DNA of 64,000 nucleotides, taken from positions 3,321,779-3,385,778 of the forward strand of contig OZ026570.1 in the NCBI GenBank assembly GCA_964020155.1. The letters are read 5' to 3'. The notes under the pieces are model-generated. The model saw only the letters and a list, made by a program, of their open reading frames with translations. It did no database searches and had not been told where the DNA came from. This DNA comes from Chondrilla cf. caribensis. Lineage: Eukaryota; Porifera; Demospongiae; Chondrillida; Chondrillidae. Positions within the stretch are counted from its first letter, which is position 1; each line of letters opens with the position of its first letter. The position numbers were made by a program, and so were the translations under genes. Shown here one piece after another: positions 28,312 to 40,865 of the stretch.

Positions 28312-28600
28312 GGTCACGGTAGCCGGTTGGTCAGGTGACACGACTCTAGGCTCCAGGTCGCGGGTTCGAAACCTCAAAAGGACGGTTTTTTTCTCTGAAA
28401 AAAAAGAGCTCACTTCCTGGTGGTCAGTCGCAATACTCTCTACAAAGAACCGTAGGGGGGAGCTTTGGAACTCGCGGCTGACCTCCCAGCTAGAATAGTG
28501 TCTTCTGCATTCGCGGAATGATCAAGTACACAGTATCTGTGGAAAGTCCCTATAAATCCGACCATGGGTTTGTTCGACCCCGAGTGGGTGACCTTTTTTA
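28312..28600 (+). mobile_element. tRNA-derived SINE, ANK unit 0/1
   Basis: The tRNA-like head has a box-A-like GGTTGGTCAGGTG and a good box B, GGGTTCGAAACC. The body follows (GTCAGTCGCAATACTCTC ... CCATGGGTTTGTTCGACCCC) and ends in a T-rich tract. The same element, in the same orientation, occurs at 31192 and 35282; a headless piece is at 4205. The Pol III promoter boxes support a SINE, but an intact tRNA fold is not present. Confidence 0.75.
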
Positions 28601-29291
28601 ATTTTTTTTTTCAACTCAAGACCATAAACCACCCATAACCGTCATTACAATGTACTGTATGTTGTATGCATCATTATACAATCACTACGTGCATGTACCA
28701 CACAAATGGGGAGCACTATATATAGGCAGCATATGTACGACAATGCAGGAATGATTGACAACAATATTATGCATAGACTAGTGGTAGCTATTAATAAGTG
28801 ATTGGGTACTCTAAAATTAAGTTTTAGGGGTTGCTTGAAAAAGATGCCCTATTTTGAAATTCCAAGAATTAGAAATTGGTCTGGAATTCGGGCATAATGG
28901 GTACGCCAAACATAATAACCTCGAAGCCCAAAAAGAGATGCCTGAGTAGTTCCAGTGTGTGTGTACATGTGGGGGGAGGGAATACTTGTTGGTTTAGAGA
29001 GTTTGGTGTAATAGGATCAAACTTTGACCCACGTAACTACCTTTCAATGCACAAAACATAATTAAACAATGTACTAATACACATAATATGAAGTTGTATG
29101 CATCAGCATAAATTTATGAAAATCATTTTAACACACTCACAAAATTAATACACACATACGTATGTCTGAAATAGAGATATTCGTAATAATAATTTTGATA
29201 TGCACTGTGTGTGTGTGTTTGGGTGTGGGTGCTAATCTATGAAACATTTCATTATTATTGTGGGTAGGTAGGTGAATTACACACAGCAAGT
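28601..29291. other. Spacer of ANK unit, no gene
   Basis: Spacer shared with 31500-32217 and 35560-36348. It includes a diverged repeat (AAGATGCCCTATTTTGAAAT) related to the block near the first exon (AAGATGGCCGATTTCAAAAG, 28085), and in the other units a (GT)n tract. I see no coding sequence. Confidence 0.7.
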
Positions 29292-30161
29292 TCAACTCTG
29301 GCGGTCGAGGAGGTCATTGACAACAGCTCTTATGTGGTTCTTGTGCTTCTTCAACAGCTCCTCGTTCAGGTGGCGATTCGGGAATCCCATGCTCATCAGC
29401 CTATCCACGAGGTTAGTGGGTTCTTTAGGAGGTGCCCACTTTGCCTGTGGAGGTGCGTACTTCTTTGGAAGCTTGAAAGCAGGCGTGGTAGAAGTGTTAT
29501 CACAACTATCCCCTTCACATTGGTATACTGCGTATAAGTGAGTCTGTTCTATGTACTGTAGCAAACAAAGTCCCAGGTGAGGCACAGCAGAGGGGATGTG
29601 TGCTCAGAACAGGACAGGTTGGAGGGAAGCCATCAATCACCCTCTCACCAACCTCGAAGTTCCCTGCTGGTTGCAGGCTCTGCAGTGGTGGCTCTAGACT
29701 TCTGAAATCTGGCTCGTCATCAAAATTCCCATTATAATGTGTTGACAAGGGCTTTGGGAGATGCTCATGAACTACAACTGCAAGAGTAGATAAAGAATTA
29801 GACAATGCACATTGAACTGCAGGTTGCACATGCAAATCATGTGACTACACAATGATGTTGTGTGTGTGTGTGTGTGTGTGTGTGTGCAACTCTTACATAG
29901 ACTTTCATCAAGTTAAAGTTTTGCATCTTTCAAAGTTTCAAAAGAATCTTCTTCCATACTTCAAGTACCTTCTCTATGGACCAGTCTATTGGGAAAGAAG
30001 TCATGTGACATTCACATGATATATAGCAAATAGCGGACATATTCTCCTCACCAAAATGGACCAGCAGCAACTCAGCTGCAAATGAACGGAGCTTGAGTAG
30101 ACCAGACTGAGCAGCCAGATGTAGTGGTGTATTCTCATCCTACACAGCATTGAAACGTGTG

Positions 30162-30204
<43 letters not shown>

Positions 30205-30255
30205 ACACATACACACACACACACACACACTCACACAAACACACTGCACGCACAA

Positions 30256-30326
<71 letters not shown>

Positions 30327-30850
30327 ACACACCACCACCACCACCACACCTTGTCCAACAGACACACAGATGGATGATAAACATAACTCTTGTCCATTCC
30401 ATTTCTCCTCTCGCGGTCCGAACCATTGATAACGGTAGTTGATATTCTTTCTTCACAGGCTGGTCTAAGAGCATTTGGAGGAGTTCCTTTCTCTCTTTAT
30501 CTGTTCTCTGACTCGAACGAGAAGAAGCACACGCTACATGAAAGGCTGTCTGACCATTGGCGTTAGTTACGAAAGGGTCACCGCCAAATCGAAGGCATTC
30601 GTTCAGGAAAAGTTTGTGCTCGAACCTGACAGCGTATATCAGAGGCGTGTCGTTGGAAGGACTGGGTCCTATGTGTTTATTAGGATTAAAGTTCTTCTGT
30701 AAGTGGGCTGACATCGGATTCCGAAGACTGCATCTTCCGAAGGAACTCTTCTTCTCCAGGTAATTTCCATTTGGATTCCTTCTTACTGTCATCTTTCCGT
30801 TCTTCTTCGGTTAGTAAAAACTGAAAGAACTTCGTTTCCACTGCACCCAT
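29292..30850 (-). pseudogene. ANKIB1-like ankyrin/UBA gene, copy 1, decayed
   Basis: The first exon (30850 to 30350) starts MGAVETKFF, like the Met-Gly start of ANKIB1 (a possible myristoylation site). It encodes two ankyrin-type segments (NDTPLIYAVRFEHKLFLNEC; GQTAFHVACAS). Two frameshifts are visible by comparison with copy 2: AT is lost near 30712 and one T near 30437. Its donor runs into (GT)n. The next exon (about 30138) reads ENTPLHLAAQSGLL and then switches to KLRSF, the middle of a later exon in copies 2 and 3, so an internal deletion fused two exons. The last exon (29292-29520) ends with a UBA-like segment, LVDRLMSMGF...LLKKH...VVNDLLDRQS. No RBR (RING) domain is present, unlike ANKIB1. 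Confidence 0.75.
30160..30322. repeat. (CA)n microsatellite in ANK copy 1 intron
   Basis: An interrupted CA tract next to a (CAC)n tract that touches the splice donor on the minus strand. The equivalents in copies 2 and 3 are at 34470-34668 and 38333-38556. Confidence 0.93.
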
Positions 30851-31191
30851 CTCCAGTACGCACTGTTCATTAGAATCTGTCACGAGTCTTTAGGTAACAT
30901 GTCATAATGTGTTCTCACACGTAACTGAAACAGTGAATCTATATTATATTTCATATTGTGCGAAAAAGATGGCCGATTTCAAAAGGCCGAGAATTAGAAA
31001 TTCGGCTAGAATTCAAGCGAAACGGCTTCGCCGAACTTTATTTCTCCAGCGAAGGTTTTTACAAACCTAAAGTAGACGTCCAAGTATTTTGAGTGCTGGG
31101 GAAGGCTTCTGCGACTCCACTTTTATCACTTTTATCAAATTTCACACTTAGGGCAACTATAAATAGCGCAGATACTAATAATAAAATAGAT

Positions 31192-31500
31192 AGGTCACGG
31201 TAGCCGGTTGGGTATCCGGTTGGTCAGGTGACACGACTCTAGGCTCCAGGTCGCGGGTTCGAAACTCCAAAAGGACGGTTTTTTTCTCTGAAAAAAAAGA
31301 GCTCACTTCCTGGTGGTCAGTCGCAATACTCTCTACAAAGAACCGTAGGGGGGAGCTTTGGGACTCGCGGCTGACCTCCCAGCTAGAATAGTGTCTTCTG
31401 CATTCGCGGAATGACCAAGTACACAGTCACAGTATCTGTGGAAAGTCCCTATAAAGCCGACCATGGGTTTGTTCGACCCCGAGTGGGTGGGTGACCTTTT
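31192..31500 (+). mobile_element. tRNA-derived SINE, ANK unit 1/2
   Basis: A near-identical copy of the SINE at 28312, with a short duplication in the head (GTAGCCGGTTGGGTATCCGG). Box B GGGTTCGAAACTCC is slightly altered. Confidence 0.75.
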
Positions 31501-32078
31501 TTATTTTTTTTTTCAACTCAACTCAACCATATAAACCACCCATAAATTACAATGTATGTTGTATGCATCATTATACAATCACTACATGTACCACACAAAT
31601 GGGGAGCATTATAGGCAGCATATGTACGACAATTCAATGCAGGAATGATTGACAATAATTATTATGTATTATTATTAATACCATTAGATTATTTGGGTAC
31701 TCTAAAATTAATTTTTAGGGGTTGCTTGAAAAAGATGCCCTATTTTGAAATTCCAAGAATTAGAAATTGGTCTGGAATTCGGGCATAACGGGTACACCAA
31801 ACGTAATAACCTTGAAGCCCAAAAAGAGATGCCTAAGTAGTTCCAGTGTGTGTATTTGGGGGGGGGGGGATACTTGTTGGTTTGGAGAGTTTGGTGCAAT
31901 AGGATCAAATTTTGACCCTACTACCTAACTACCTTTCAATGCATAAAACATAATCAAACGATGCACTAATACACATAATATGAGCATAAATTTATAAAAA
32001 TCATTTTAACACACTCACAAAATTAATATATACATACGTATGTCTGAAATAGAGATATTCGTAATAATAATTTTAATA

Positions 32079-32146
<68 letters not shown>

Positions 32147-32217
32147 AGGTGTGGGTGCTAAACTATGAAACATTTCATTATTATTGTGGTTAGGTAGGTG
32201 AATTACACACAGCAAGT
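31501..32217. other. Spacer of second ANK unit, no gene
   Basis: Homologous to 28601-29291, with a long (GT)n tract at 32085-32145. Confidence 0.7.
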
Positions 32218-33189
32218 TCAACTCTGGCGGTCGAGGAGCTCATTGACAACAGCTCTTATGTGGTTGTTGTGCTTCTTCAACAGCTCCTCGTTCAGGTGGC
32301 CATTTGGGAATCCCATGCTCACCAGCCTATCCACGAGGTTAGTGGGTTCTTTAGGAGGTGACCACTTTGCCTGTGGAGGTGTGTACTTCTTTGGAAGCTT
32401 GAAAGCAGGCGTGGTAGAAGTGTTATCACAACTATCCCCTTCACATTGGATACCTTCCTGTGTGTTCTCTACTGTAGACTCTTGTTCGAGCTCTGGAGTA
32501 TATTTGTCGGAGTCTCCAACCTGCTGAACGACTTCAACTGAGTCAAGTATATTTTGGTCAACCAAATCTGTACAGGCATCCTACGGACAAACAAGATGGA
32601 TGAATATAACTTCTGGAGAACATGCAGTGAGGCAGACACACACAGACAAGTGCTGTAACACACACAGCAACAAATATGTACATACATACTTCTTAACATA
32701 CATACATACATACCTGAAAGTCCTCATCTGATCCACCTTCGAAAGGGGTGTTGAGGTCATTCTATCCACAAATATTCTGGTTGTTATGCTGGCAAATGAA
32801 CGGAGCTTGATCTCTCCACATTTAGGCACAGACAGGAATAGCAAAGCCCGCACGTCTGGGGGTACTGTCAGTTTTGCCTTCAACTCCTTCACAAGTTCCT
32901 CCTTCATCTCGTGCAATCCTTCTGGGTCCTGCATTGTGTAATCTGGCACACACAAATAGAGATAAATGGATTCATTCCTAGACGACAAGACACATTCCCA
33001 CAACACCGAGTACACTAGCTGGTAGAATAACGGTCTCCACACAAAAATGGAGTAAAGCCAACTCTCGCTATTCAAATATGAGGATCAGACGTACCCTTGC
33101 CCTGAAGGAGAGGTCATTGTCTGTTTCCATTTTTGATTTTTCTGTTGGCTACAAATGAAAATTGGGATATAAAAAAATGTCAAAAATTG

Positions 33190-33577
33190 CAAGTTACAAG
33201 TAAGTTCACCACACACAACACTTACAGCACACTGCACACAACACTCTACATACACACACACTTACACAACACTCTACGCACACTACACACAACACTCTAC
33301 ATACACACACACTCACACACAGCACTCTACATACATACACACTCACACACAGCACTCTACACACTCACACACAACTCTCACAGCACACTACACACAACAC
33401 TCTACATACACACACTGTGACACACACTACACACAACACTCTACACACTCACACACAATACTCACAGCACACTACACTCTACATACACACACACTCACAC
33501 ACAGCACTCTACACACTCACACACAGCACTCTACAACCTCACACACAACACTCACAGCACACTACACACAACACTCT

Positions 33578-33645
<68 letters not shown>

Positions 33646-33880
33646 CACTCTACATACATATACACTCACACACAGCACTCTACACACTCACAGCACACTA
33701 CACACAACCTCACACACAGCACTCTACACACTCACACACAGTCACTCACAGCACACTACACTCACACAGCACTCTACACATTCACACACATTCACTCACA
33801 GCACACTACACACAGCACTCTACACACTCACACAGCACTCTACACACAACACTCCGCACACACATATAGCACTCTACACA
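33190..33880. repeat. CA/CTC-rich minisatellite in ANK copy 2 intron
   Basis: Irregular units of CACACAGCACTCTACA with CATACACACAC and CTCACACACA. The shorter equivalent in copy 3 is 37340-37735. Confidence 0.9.
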
Positions 33881-34155
33881 TTCACTCACTACAAACACCA
33901 TCTTGGGCTCTAGTAGTTTTACTATGACAAATTGACCAGAATCTGATGCCAAATCACATGGAGTCTTTCCCAAAGTGTTCTTCCTCAACAATGGAGACCC
34001 ATAAGCCAAGAGAAGTTGGGTGTTGGCGTTAGAAGAGAGGATAATAAACACATGTGCATGGTGTATACAGAATCTCTAGATACATGTACGTACGTACATA
34101 CGTAGGTATACACAATATACATACATACGAAGCACACCACGTACGCACCAATGTA

Positions 34156-34322
34156 CAGTTGAACCTCCTTAACGCGATACTCTATGGACAATTCCACAAT
34201 TCCATGCTAAAAGCATTTCATGTTGATAGTACTCACATAATGCACACGTACATCAGCTAAAAATGTAGGGGCATAGCAATAATCTTATGCTGTAGAGATG
34301 TTGTGTTAATAAGGTTTGACTG
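34156..34322. mobile_element. MITE, CAGTTGAACCTCCTTAAC family
   Basis: Ends are CAGTTGAACCTCCTTAA and TTAATAAGGTTTGACTG with TA on each side. The equivalent at 38019-38185 shows that insertion came before the ANK triplication. Confidence 0.75.
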
Positions 34323-34511
34323 TACATATAAATTGTACAATACATTACATACGTACATACATTCATACATACGTTGGTACAGGTACACACTTCAACACAT
34401 CCAAGTAGACCAGACTGAGCAGCCAGATGTAGTGGTGTATATATTCTCATCCTACACAGCATTGAAACGTGTGAACACACACACACACACACACACATAC
34501 ACACACTCACA

Positions 34512-34641
<130 letters not shown>

Positions 34642-35281
34642 ACCACCACCACCACCACCACCACCACACCTTGTCCAACAGACACACAGACGGATGATGA
34701 ACATAACTCTTGTCCATTCCGTTTCTCCTCTCGCGGTCCGAACCATTGATAAACGGTAGTTGATATTCTTTATTATTCTTATATATTAGGATGAAGTTCT
34801 TCTGTAAGTGGGCTGACATATCGGATTCCGAAGACTGCATCTTCCGAAGGAACTCTTCTTCTCCAGGTAATTTCCATTTGGGTTCCTTCTTACTGTCATC
34901 TTTCCGTTCTTCTTCGGTTAGTAAAAACTGAAAGAACTTCGTTTCCACTGCACCCATCTCCAGTACGCACTGATCATTAGAATCTGTCACGAGTCTTTAG
35001 GTAACATTCTCACACGTAACTGAAACAGTGAATTTATATTATATTTCACATTGGGCAAAAAAGATGGCCGATTTCAAAAGGCCGAGAATTAGAAATTCGG
35101 CTAGAATTCAAGCGAAACGGCTTTGCCGAACCTTATATCTCCAGCGAAGGTTTTTCCAAACCTAAAGTAGACGTCCAAGTATTTTGAGTGCTGGGGAAGG
35201 CTCCTTCGACTCCACTTTTATCATTTTTTATCAAATTTCACACTTAGGGCAACTATAAATAGCGCAGATACTAACTATAAA

Positions 35282-35560
35282 ATAGGTAGGTCACGGTAGC
35301 CGGTTGGTCAGGTGACACGACTCTAGGCTCCAGGTCGCGGGTTCGAAACTCCAAAAGGACGGTTTTTTTCTCTGAAAAAAAAGAGCTCACTTCCTGGTGG
35401 TCAGTCGCAATACTCTCTACAAAGAACCGTAGGGGGGAGCTTTGGGACTCGCGGCTGACCTCCCAGCTAGAATAGTGTCTTCTGCATTCGCGGAATGACC
35501 AAGTACACAGTATATGCGGAAAGTCCCTATAAACCGACCATGGGTTTGTTTGACCCCGAG
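35282..35560 (+). mobile_element. tRNA-derived SINE, ANK unit 2/3
   Basis: The third copy in the same relative position, upstream of an ANK first exon on the minus strand. Box B is intact (GGGTTCGAAACTCC). Confidence 0.75.
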
Positions 35561-35726
35561 TGGGTGACCTTTTTTATTTTTTTTTCAACTCAAGGCCATA
35601 AACCACCCATAATCATCATTACAATGTATGTTGTATGCATCATTATACAATCACTACATGTACCACACAAATGGGGAGCACTATAGGCAGCATATGTACG
35701 ACAATTTAATGCAGGAATGATTGACA

Positions 35727-35760
<34 letters not shown>

Positions 35761-36195
35761 TACTAATAATTATATACTAATAATCACTTATTAGTAGCTA
35801 CCACTCGTCTACCATTAGATTATTTGGGTACTCTAAAATTAATTTTTAGGGGTTGCTTGAAAAAGATGCCCTATTTTGAAATTCCAAGAATTAGAAATTG
35901 GTCTGAAATTCGGGCATAACGGGTACACCAAACATAATAACCTCGAAGCCCAAAAAAATGCCTAAGTAGTTCCAGTGTGTGTGGGGGGGGATACTTGTTG
36001 GTTTGGAGAGTTTGGTGCAATAGGATCAAATTTTGACCCACGTAACTACCTTTCAATGCACAAAACATACTCAAACGATGCACTAATACACATAATATGA
36101 GCATAAATTTATAAAAATCATTTTAACACACTCACAAAATTAATACATACATACGTATGTCTGAAATAGAGATATTCGCAATAATAATTTTAATA

Positions 36196-36277
<82 letters not shown>

Positions 36278-36348
36278 AGGTGTGGGTGCTAAACTATGAA
36301 ATATTTCATTATTATTGTGGGTAGGTAGGTGTATTACACACAGCAAGT
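35561..36348. other. Spacer of third ANK unit, no gene
   Basis: It contains an (ATA)n tract at 35728-35760 and a (GT)n tract at 36199-36276. It is homologous to the other unit spacers. Confidence 0.7.
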
Positions 36349-38310
36349 TCAACTCTGGCGGTCAAGGAGCTCATTGACAACAGTTCTTATGTGGTTGTTG
36401 TGCTTCTTCAACAGCTCCTCGTTCAGGTGGCGATCCGGGAATCCCATGCTCACCAGCCTATCCACGAGGTTAGTGGGTTCTTTAGGAGGTGACCACTTTG
36501 CCTGTGGAGGTGTGTACTTCTTTGGAAGCTTGAAAGCAGGTGTGGTAGAAGTGTTATCACAACTATCCCCTTCACATTGGATACCTTCCTGTGTGTTCTC
36601 TACTGTAGACTCTTGTTCGAGCTCTGGAGTATATTTGTCGGAGTCTCTAACCTGCTGAACAACTTCAACTGAGTCAAGTATATTTTGGTCAACCAAATCT
36701 GTACAGGCATCCTACGGACAAACAAGATGGATGAATATAACTTCTGGAGAACATGCAGTGAGGCAGACACACACAGACAAGTGCTGTAACACACACAGCA
36801 ACAAATATGTACATACATACTTCTTAACATACATACATACATACCTGAAAGTCCTCATCTGATCCACCTTCGAAAGGGGTGTTGAGGTCATTCTATCCAC
36901 AAATATTCTGGTTGTTATGCTGGCAAATGAACGGAGCTTGATCTCTCCACATTTAGGCACAGACAGGGATAGCAAAGCCCGCACGTCTGGGGGTACTGTC
37001 AGTTTTGCCTTCAACTCCTTCACAAGTTCCTCCTTCATCTCGTGCAATCCTTCTGGGTCCTGCATTGTGTAATCTGGCACACACAAATAGAGATAAATGG
37101 ATTCATTCCTAGACGACAAGACACATTCCCACAACACCAAGTACACTAGCTGGTAGAATAACGGTCTCCACACAAAAATGGAGTAAAGCCAACTCTCGCT
37201 ATTCAAATATGAGGATCAGACGTACCCTTGCCCTGAAGGAGAGGTCATTGTCTGTTTCCATTTTTGATTTTTCTGTTGGCTACAAATGAAAATTGGGATA
37301 TAAAAAATAGTCAAAAATTGCAAGTTACAAGTATGTAAGTTCACCACACACAACACTCACAGTACACTACACACAACACTCTATATACACACACACTCAC
37401 ACAACACTCTACGCACACTACACACAACACTCTACATACACACTCACTCACACACAGCACTCTACATACATATACAATCACACACAGCACTCTACACACT
37501 CACACACAGCACTCACAGCACACTACACACAACCTCACACACAGCACTCTACACACTCACACACAGTCACTCACAGCACACTACACTCACACAGCACTCT
37601 ACACACTCACACAGCACTCTACACATTCACACACATTCACTCACAGCACACTACACACAGCACTCTACACACTCACACAGCACTCTACACACAACACTCC
37701 GCACACACATATAGCACTCTACACATTCACTCACTACAAACATCATCTTGGGCTCTAGTAGTTTTACTATGACAAATTGACCAGAATCTGATGCCAAATC
37801 ACATGGAGTCTTTCCCAAAGTGTTCTTCCTCAACAATGGAGACCCATAAGCCAAGAGAAGCTGCATGGGTGTTGGCGTTAGAAGAGAGGATAATAAACAC
37901 ATGTGCATGGTGCATACAGAATCTCTAAATACATGTATGTATGTACATGTACGTACGTACATACATAGGTATACACAATATACATACATACAAAGCACAC
38001 CACGTACGCACCAATGTACAGTTGAACCTCCTTAACGCGATACTCTATGGACAATTCCACAATTCCATGCTAAAAGCATTTCATATTGACAGTACTCACA
38101 TAATGCACACGTACATCAGCTAAAAATGTAGGGACTTAACAATAATCTTATGCTGCAGAGATTTTGTATAAATAAGGTTTGACTGTACATATAAATTGTA
38201 CAATACATTACATACATACATTCATACATACGTTGGTACAGGTACACACTTACTTCAACACATCCAAGTAGACCAGACTGAGCAGCCAGATGTAGTGGTG
38301 TATTCTCATC
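36349..38310 (-). pseudogene. ANKIB1-like ankyrin/UBA gene, copy 3, lacks first exon
   Basis: The best-preserved copy. Exons on the minus strand: 38310-38254 (DENTPLHLAAQSGLLGCVE, 19 codons), 37860-37735 (LLLAYGSPLLRKNTLGKTPCDLAS, 42 codons, intact CAG acceptor and GTGAGT donor), 37073-36845 (DPEGLHEMKEELVKEL ... LRSFASITTRIF) and 36711-36349 (DACTDLVDQ ... UBA-like end, TGA). The join GCVE+LLLAYG matches the ankyrin helix of ANKIB1 well. Upstream the first exon is missing: the intron microsatellite (38333-38556) joins directly to a spacer piece of another unit. A start could lie outside the local unit, but none is visible. Confidence 0.75.
38019..38185. mobile_element. MITE, copy in ANK unit 3
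   Basis: Same element and position as 34156-34322, with a few substitutions. Confidence 0.75.
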
Positions 38311-38332
38311 CTACACAGCATTGAAACGTGTG

Positions 38333-38670
<338 letters not shown>

Positions 38671-39801
38671 ATTGAAATTTAACTGACATGTATGGGATGT
38701 GTGCACACATAAATTGATGGAATCAAGTTACCATAATGACGTTATACCCTATTGCCTACCAAGTTGCCTGTCACAATGACTGTCCATTATCATGTTTCCG
38801 GCAATTATGAAAATTTAATTTAATTAAAATTAATTAATGTTTAATCGTCATAGGGACAATAATACACTGTAACGGTTTTGTCTTACTTAAAACTCAATGT
38901 GTGCATATGTGCCTATTCAAGACATTAGATGGGACTGCCGGACACAATGTTACTTGCATCATAATCAGTATAGACTGCATCAATGAGTGAAGATTGCCTG
39001 ATTATATCAGGATTCACTTCCAAAAAAATGTTTTCAATTGGACAAGGCCACTGAGGAGTAACTTAAGGAGGTATACTGTACGTTACAACTCAAACTGGAC
39101 TGTGTCACCACATTCAATGAGCACGGGCAGAACAGGACGAAACTGCATACGTTATGCAGCACGTTTAACACGTCAAAAGGGAGGAAACAATGTGGATCAC
39201 AGAGCAGATAAAACAGAATTTGGATGATGAGAATAGCATTGCTGAAATGATGTTTTTATGGCATTGTTGCAATGAAATACCACCCATAGGTGTAGGAACC
39301 AGGGGGGCACCTGGGGCACGCCCCCCCCCCCCTTGAAATAAATTCTTTAAAAGTGCCCCCTTTGAGAAGATACTGCACTGAGAAAATTTCAGAGTTTTGT
39401 TTTGTACCAGGGTGCAATTGTAGTCAGCATACTGTTTACCTCAACAAATATAGTCATTTATCAAAGAATAACCCTTATCGTTGCCAAGCACTCTAGAAAA
39501 AAGAACAAACTTGAGAGAAACAGTTGTGAGAACGGCCATTAGTGTCACATGATATTGAAGTCATGTGATATGGTAGATGAAAATGGCCGCCCAACAATCG
39601 TTACTCGATTTTTTTAGCTCATCAATCCCCAGCAAGTGCCCCCCCAATCTGAATTGCCTTTCTACATCCTTGCCACCAAATGAAAAAAGGACTATTTTGA
39701 TGTTAATTTTGCACTTGCAAATCTACACATCAAATCACAATCTGGAACCTGACTGATCGCTGTGTCTTTTGATAATTGTGTCTTTTGATTACCCTGTTAG
39801 T
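38671..39801. other. Intergenic, no gene recognised
   Basis: AT-rich, with short open frames but nothing I recognise. The stretch 39290-39360 has GGGGGGCACCTGGGGCAC and a C12 run, like a dispersed transposon edge, but no partner is visible here. Confidence 0.5.
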
Positions 39802-39940
39802 ACATTGAATCTATTCCTCATCCTATTGAAAGAGCTTCATTGTGTACTGAGGAGAAAATTCCCTGAAAATAGCTTCCCTGTACTGCTAGCAGGTGACTTC
39901 AAAACGAATGTGTTTAAGTACAAGGGTGGAAAAGCATGAA
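39802..39940 (+). pseudogene. EEP-C: fragment of an EEP gene
   Basis: The frame reads ...LLKELHCVLRRKF...FPVLLAGDFKTNVFKYKGGK and then stops. It matches the block around the GDFN motif in EEP-F (LLAELRQV...FPILLAGDFNMDVFSY). The catalytic Asn of GDFN is Lys here, and both flanks lack the rest of the domain. Confidence 0.8.
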
Positions 39941-39949
39941 TTAGAGACC

Positions 39950-39951
<2 letters not shown>

Positions 39952-40015
<64 letters not shown>
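39952..40015. repeat. (CA)n microsatellite
   Basis: A pure tract of about 32 CA units. Confidence 0.97.
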
Positions 40016-40017
<2 letters not shown>

Positions 40018-40865
40018 GTACATGGTCATAAAGAGAGGATGTTGTAGCACGTGATGAAGGATGCATTATGCTCTATGCAATATATGTGCACTGTGCAGCA
40101 TTCATAAGAATAACTATATTCATATACCTTCATCAATCAGATTCATAGCTACAGTCTGCATCCCAGGTAGACCTACATACACAATCCAGGGCTACAACAT
40201 ACATAATATTATTACTAAATATGAAAATACAATTAGAATCATACATCATCACACACACCTACAATAACACTGAAGTATAGAACATTCCAGTATCACTGTA
40301 CAGTAGATATGGTCACACTGTACAATAGGGTGTGGTCGCACTGTACAGTAGGGTGTGGTCACACTGTACAATAGGGTGTGGTCGCACTGTACAGTAGGGT
40401 ATGGTCACACTGTACAGTCAGATGTGGTCACACTGTACAGTAGGGTGTCATGTCCAATTGCACACACACACAGTACATAACTCTTGAGAGCACACGGCTG
40501 GTTAACTTGCTATCAAGTGAACACTTCACAATACAAATACATAAAATACATAAAGACCTTCTGTTACCTACTTAATGTACATAGCAAGGCAACACATAAC
40601 CTATCATACATCGTGAATATAGTTATCGAACATGGCCTCCTACAATAACTTGGGACTCATGACACAAACATATACATACTTGGAAGGCAGAACAAAACAA
40701 GCACTCCACAAAGGAGTGCTGTGGGCGTGAACCTTTAAAATAACCCACATAGTAAAGGCTATATATGGACATACTCTTACACGTCAGCAAAATATCGGTA
40801 ATACCCGATCAGTTGAAACATTGATAACGAGTTAGTTCGAATCTAGTGAAGGCCAAAGTGTCAAA
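40016..40865. other. EEP-D upstream region
   Basis: From about 40290 this is a copy of the EEP-B upstream region (25995-26565), including seven or so CACTGTACAGTAGGGTGTGGT-type units (40290-40450) and the GAGCACACGGCTNGTTAACTT block. An extra 140-bp piece (about 40670-40800), absent near EEP-B, includes GGAGTGCTGTGGGCG and a TATATAT-like element (ATATATGGAC, 40761). Confidence 0.65.

Noticed and set aside
29272..29541. Plus-strand frames over the ANK last exons (also 32198-32527 and 36329-36658)
   Set aside because: The opposite strand encodes the conserved UBA-like end with splice sites; the plus frames are shadows.
38994..39227. 77-codon plus-strand frame MPDYIRIHFQKN...
   Set aside because: No recognisable family, no paralog in the window and no splice context; too weak to call a gene.
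39290..39360. G/C-rich GGGGGGCACCTGGGGCAC with a C12 run as a transposon end
   Set aside because: It resembles dispersed repeat edges, but neither a second end nor another copy is visible in the window.
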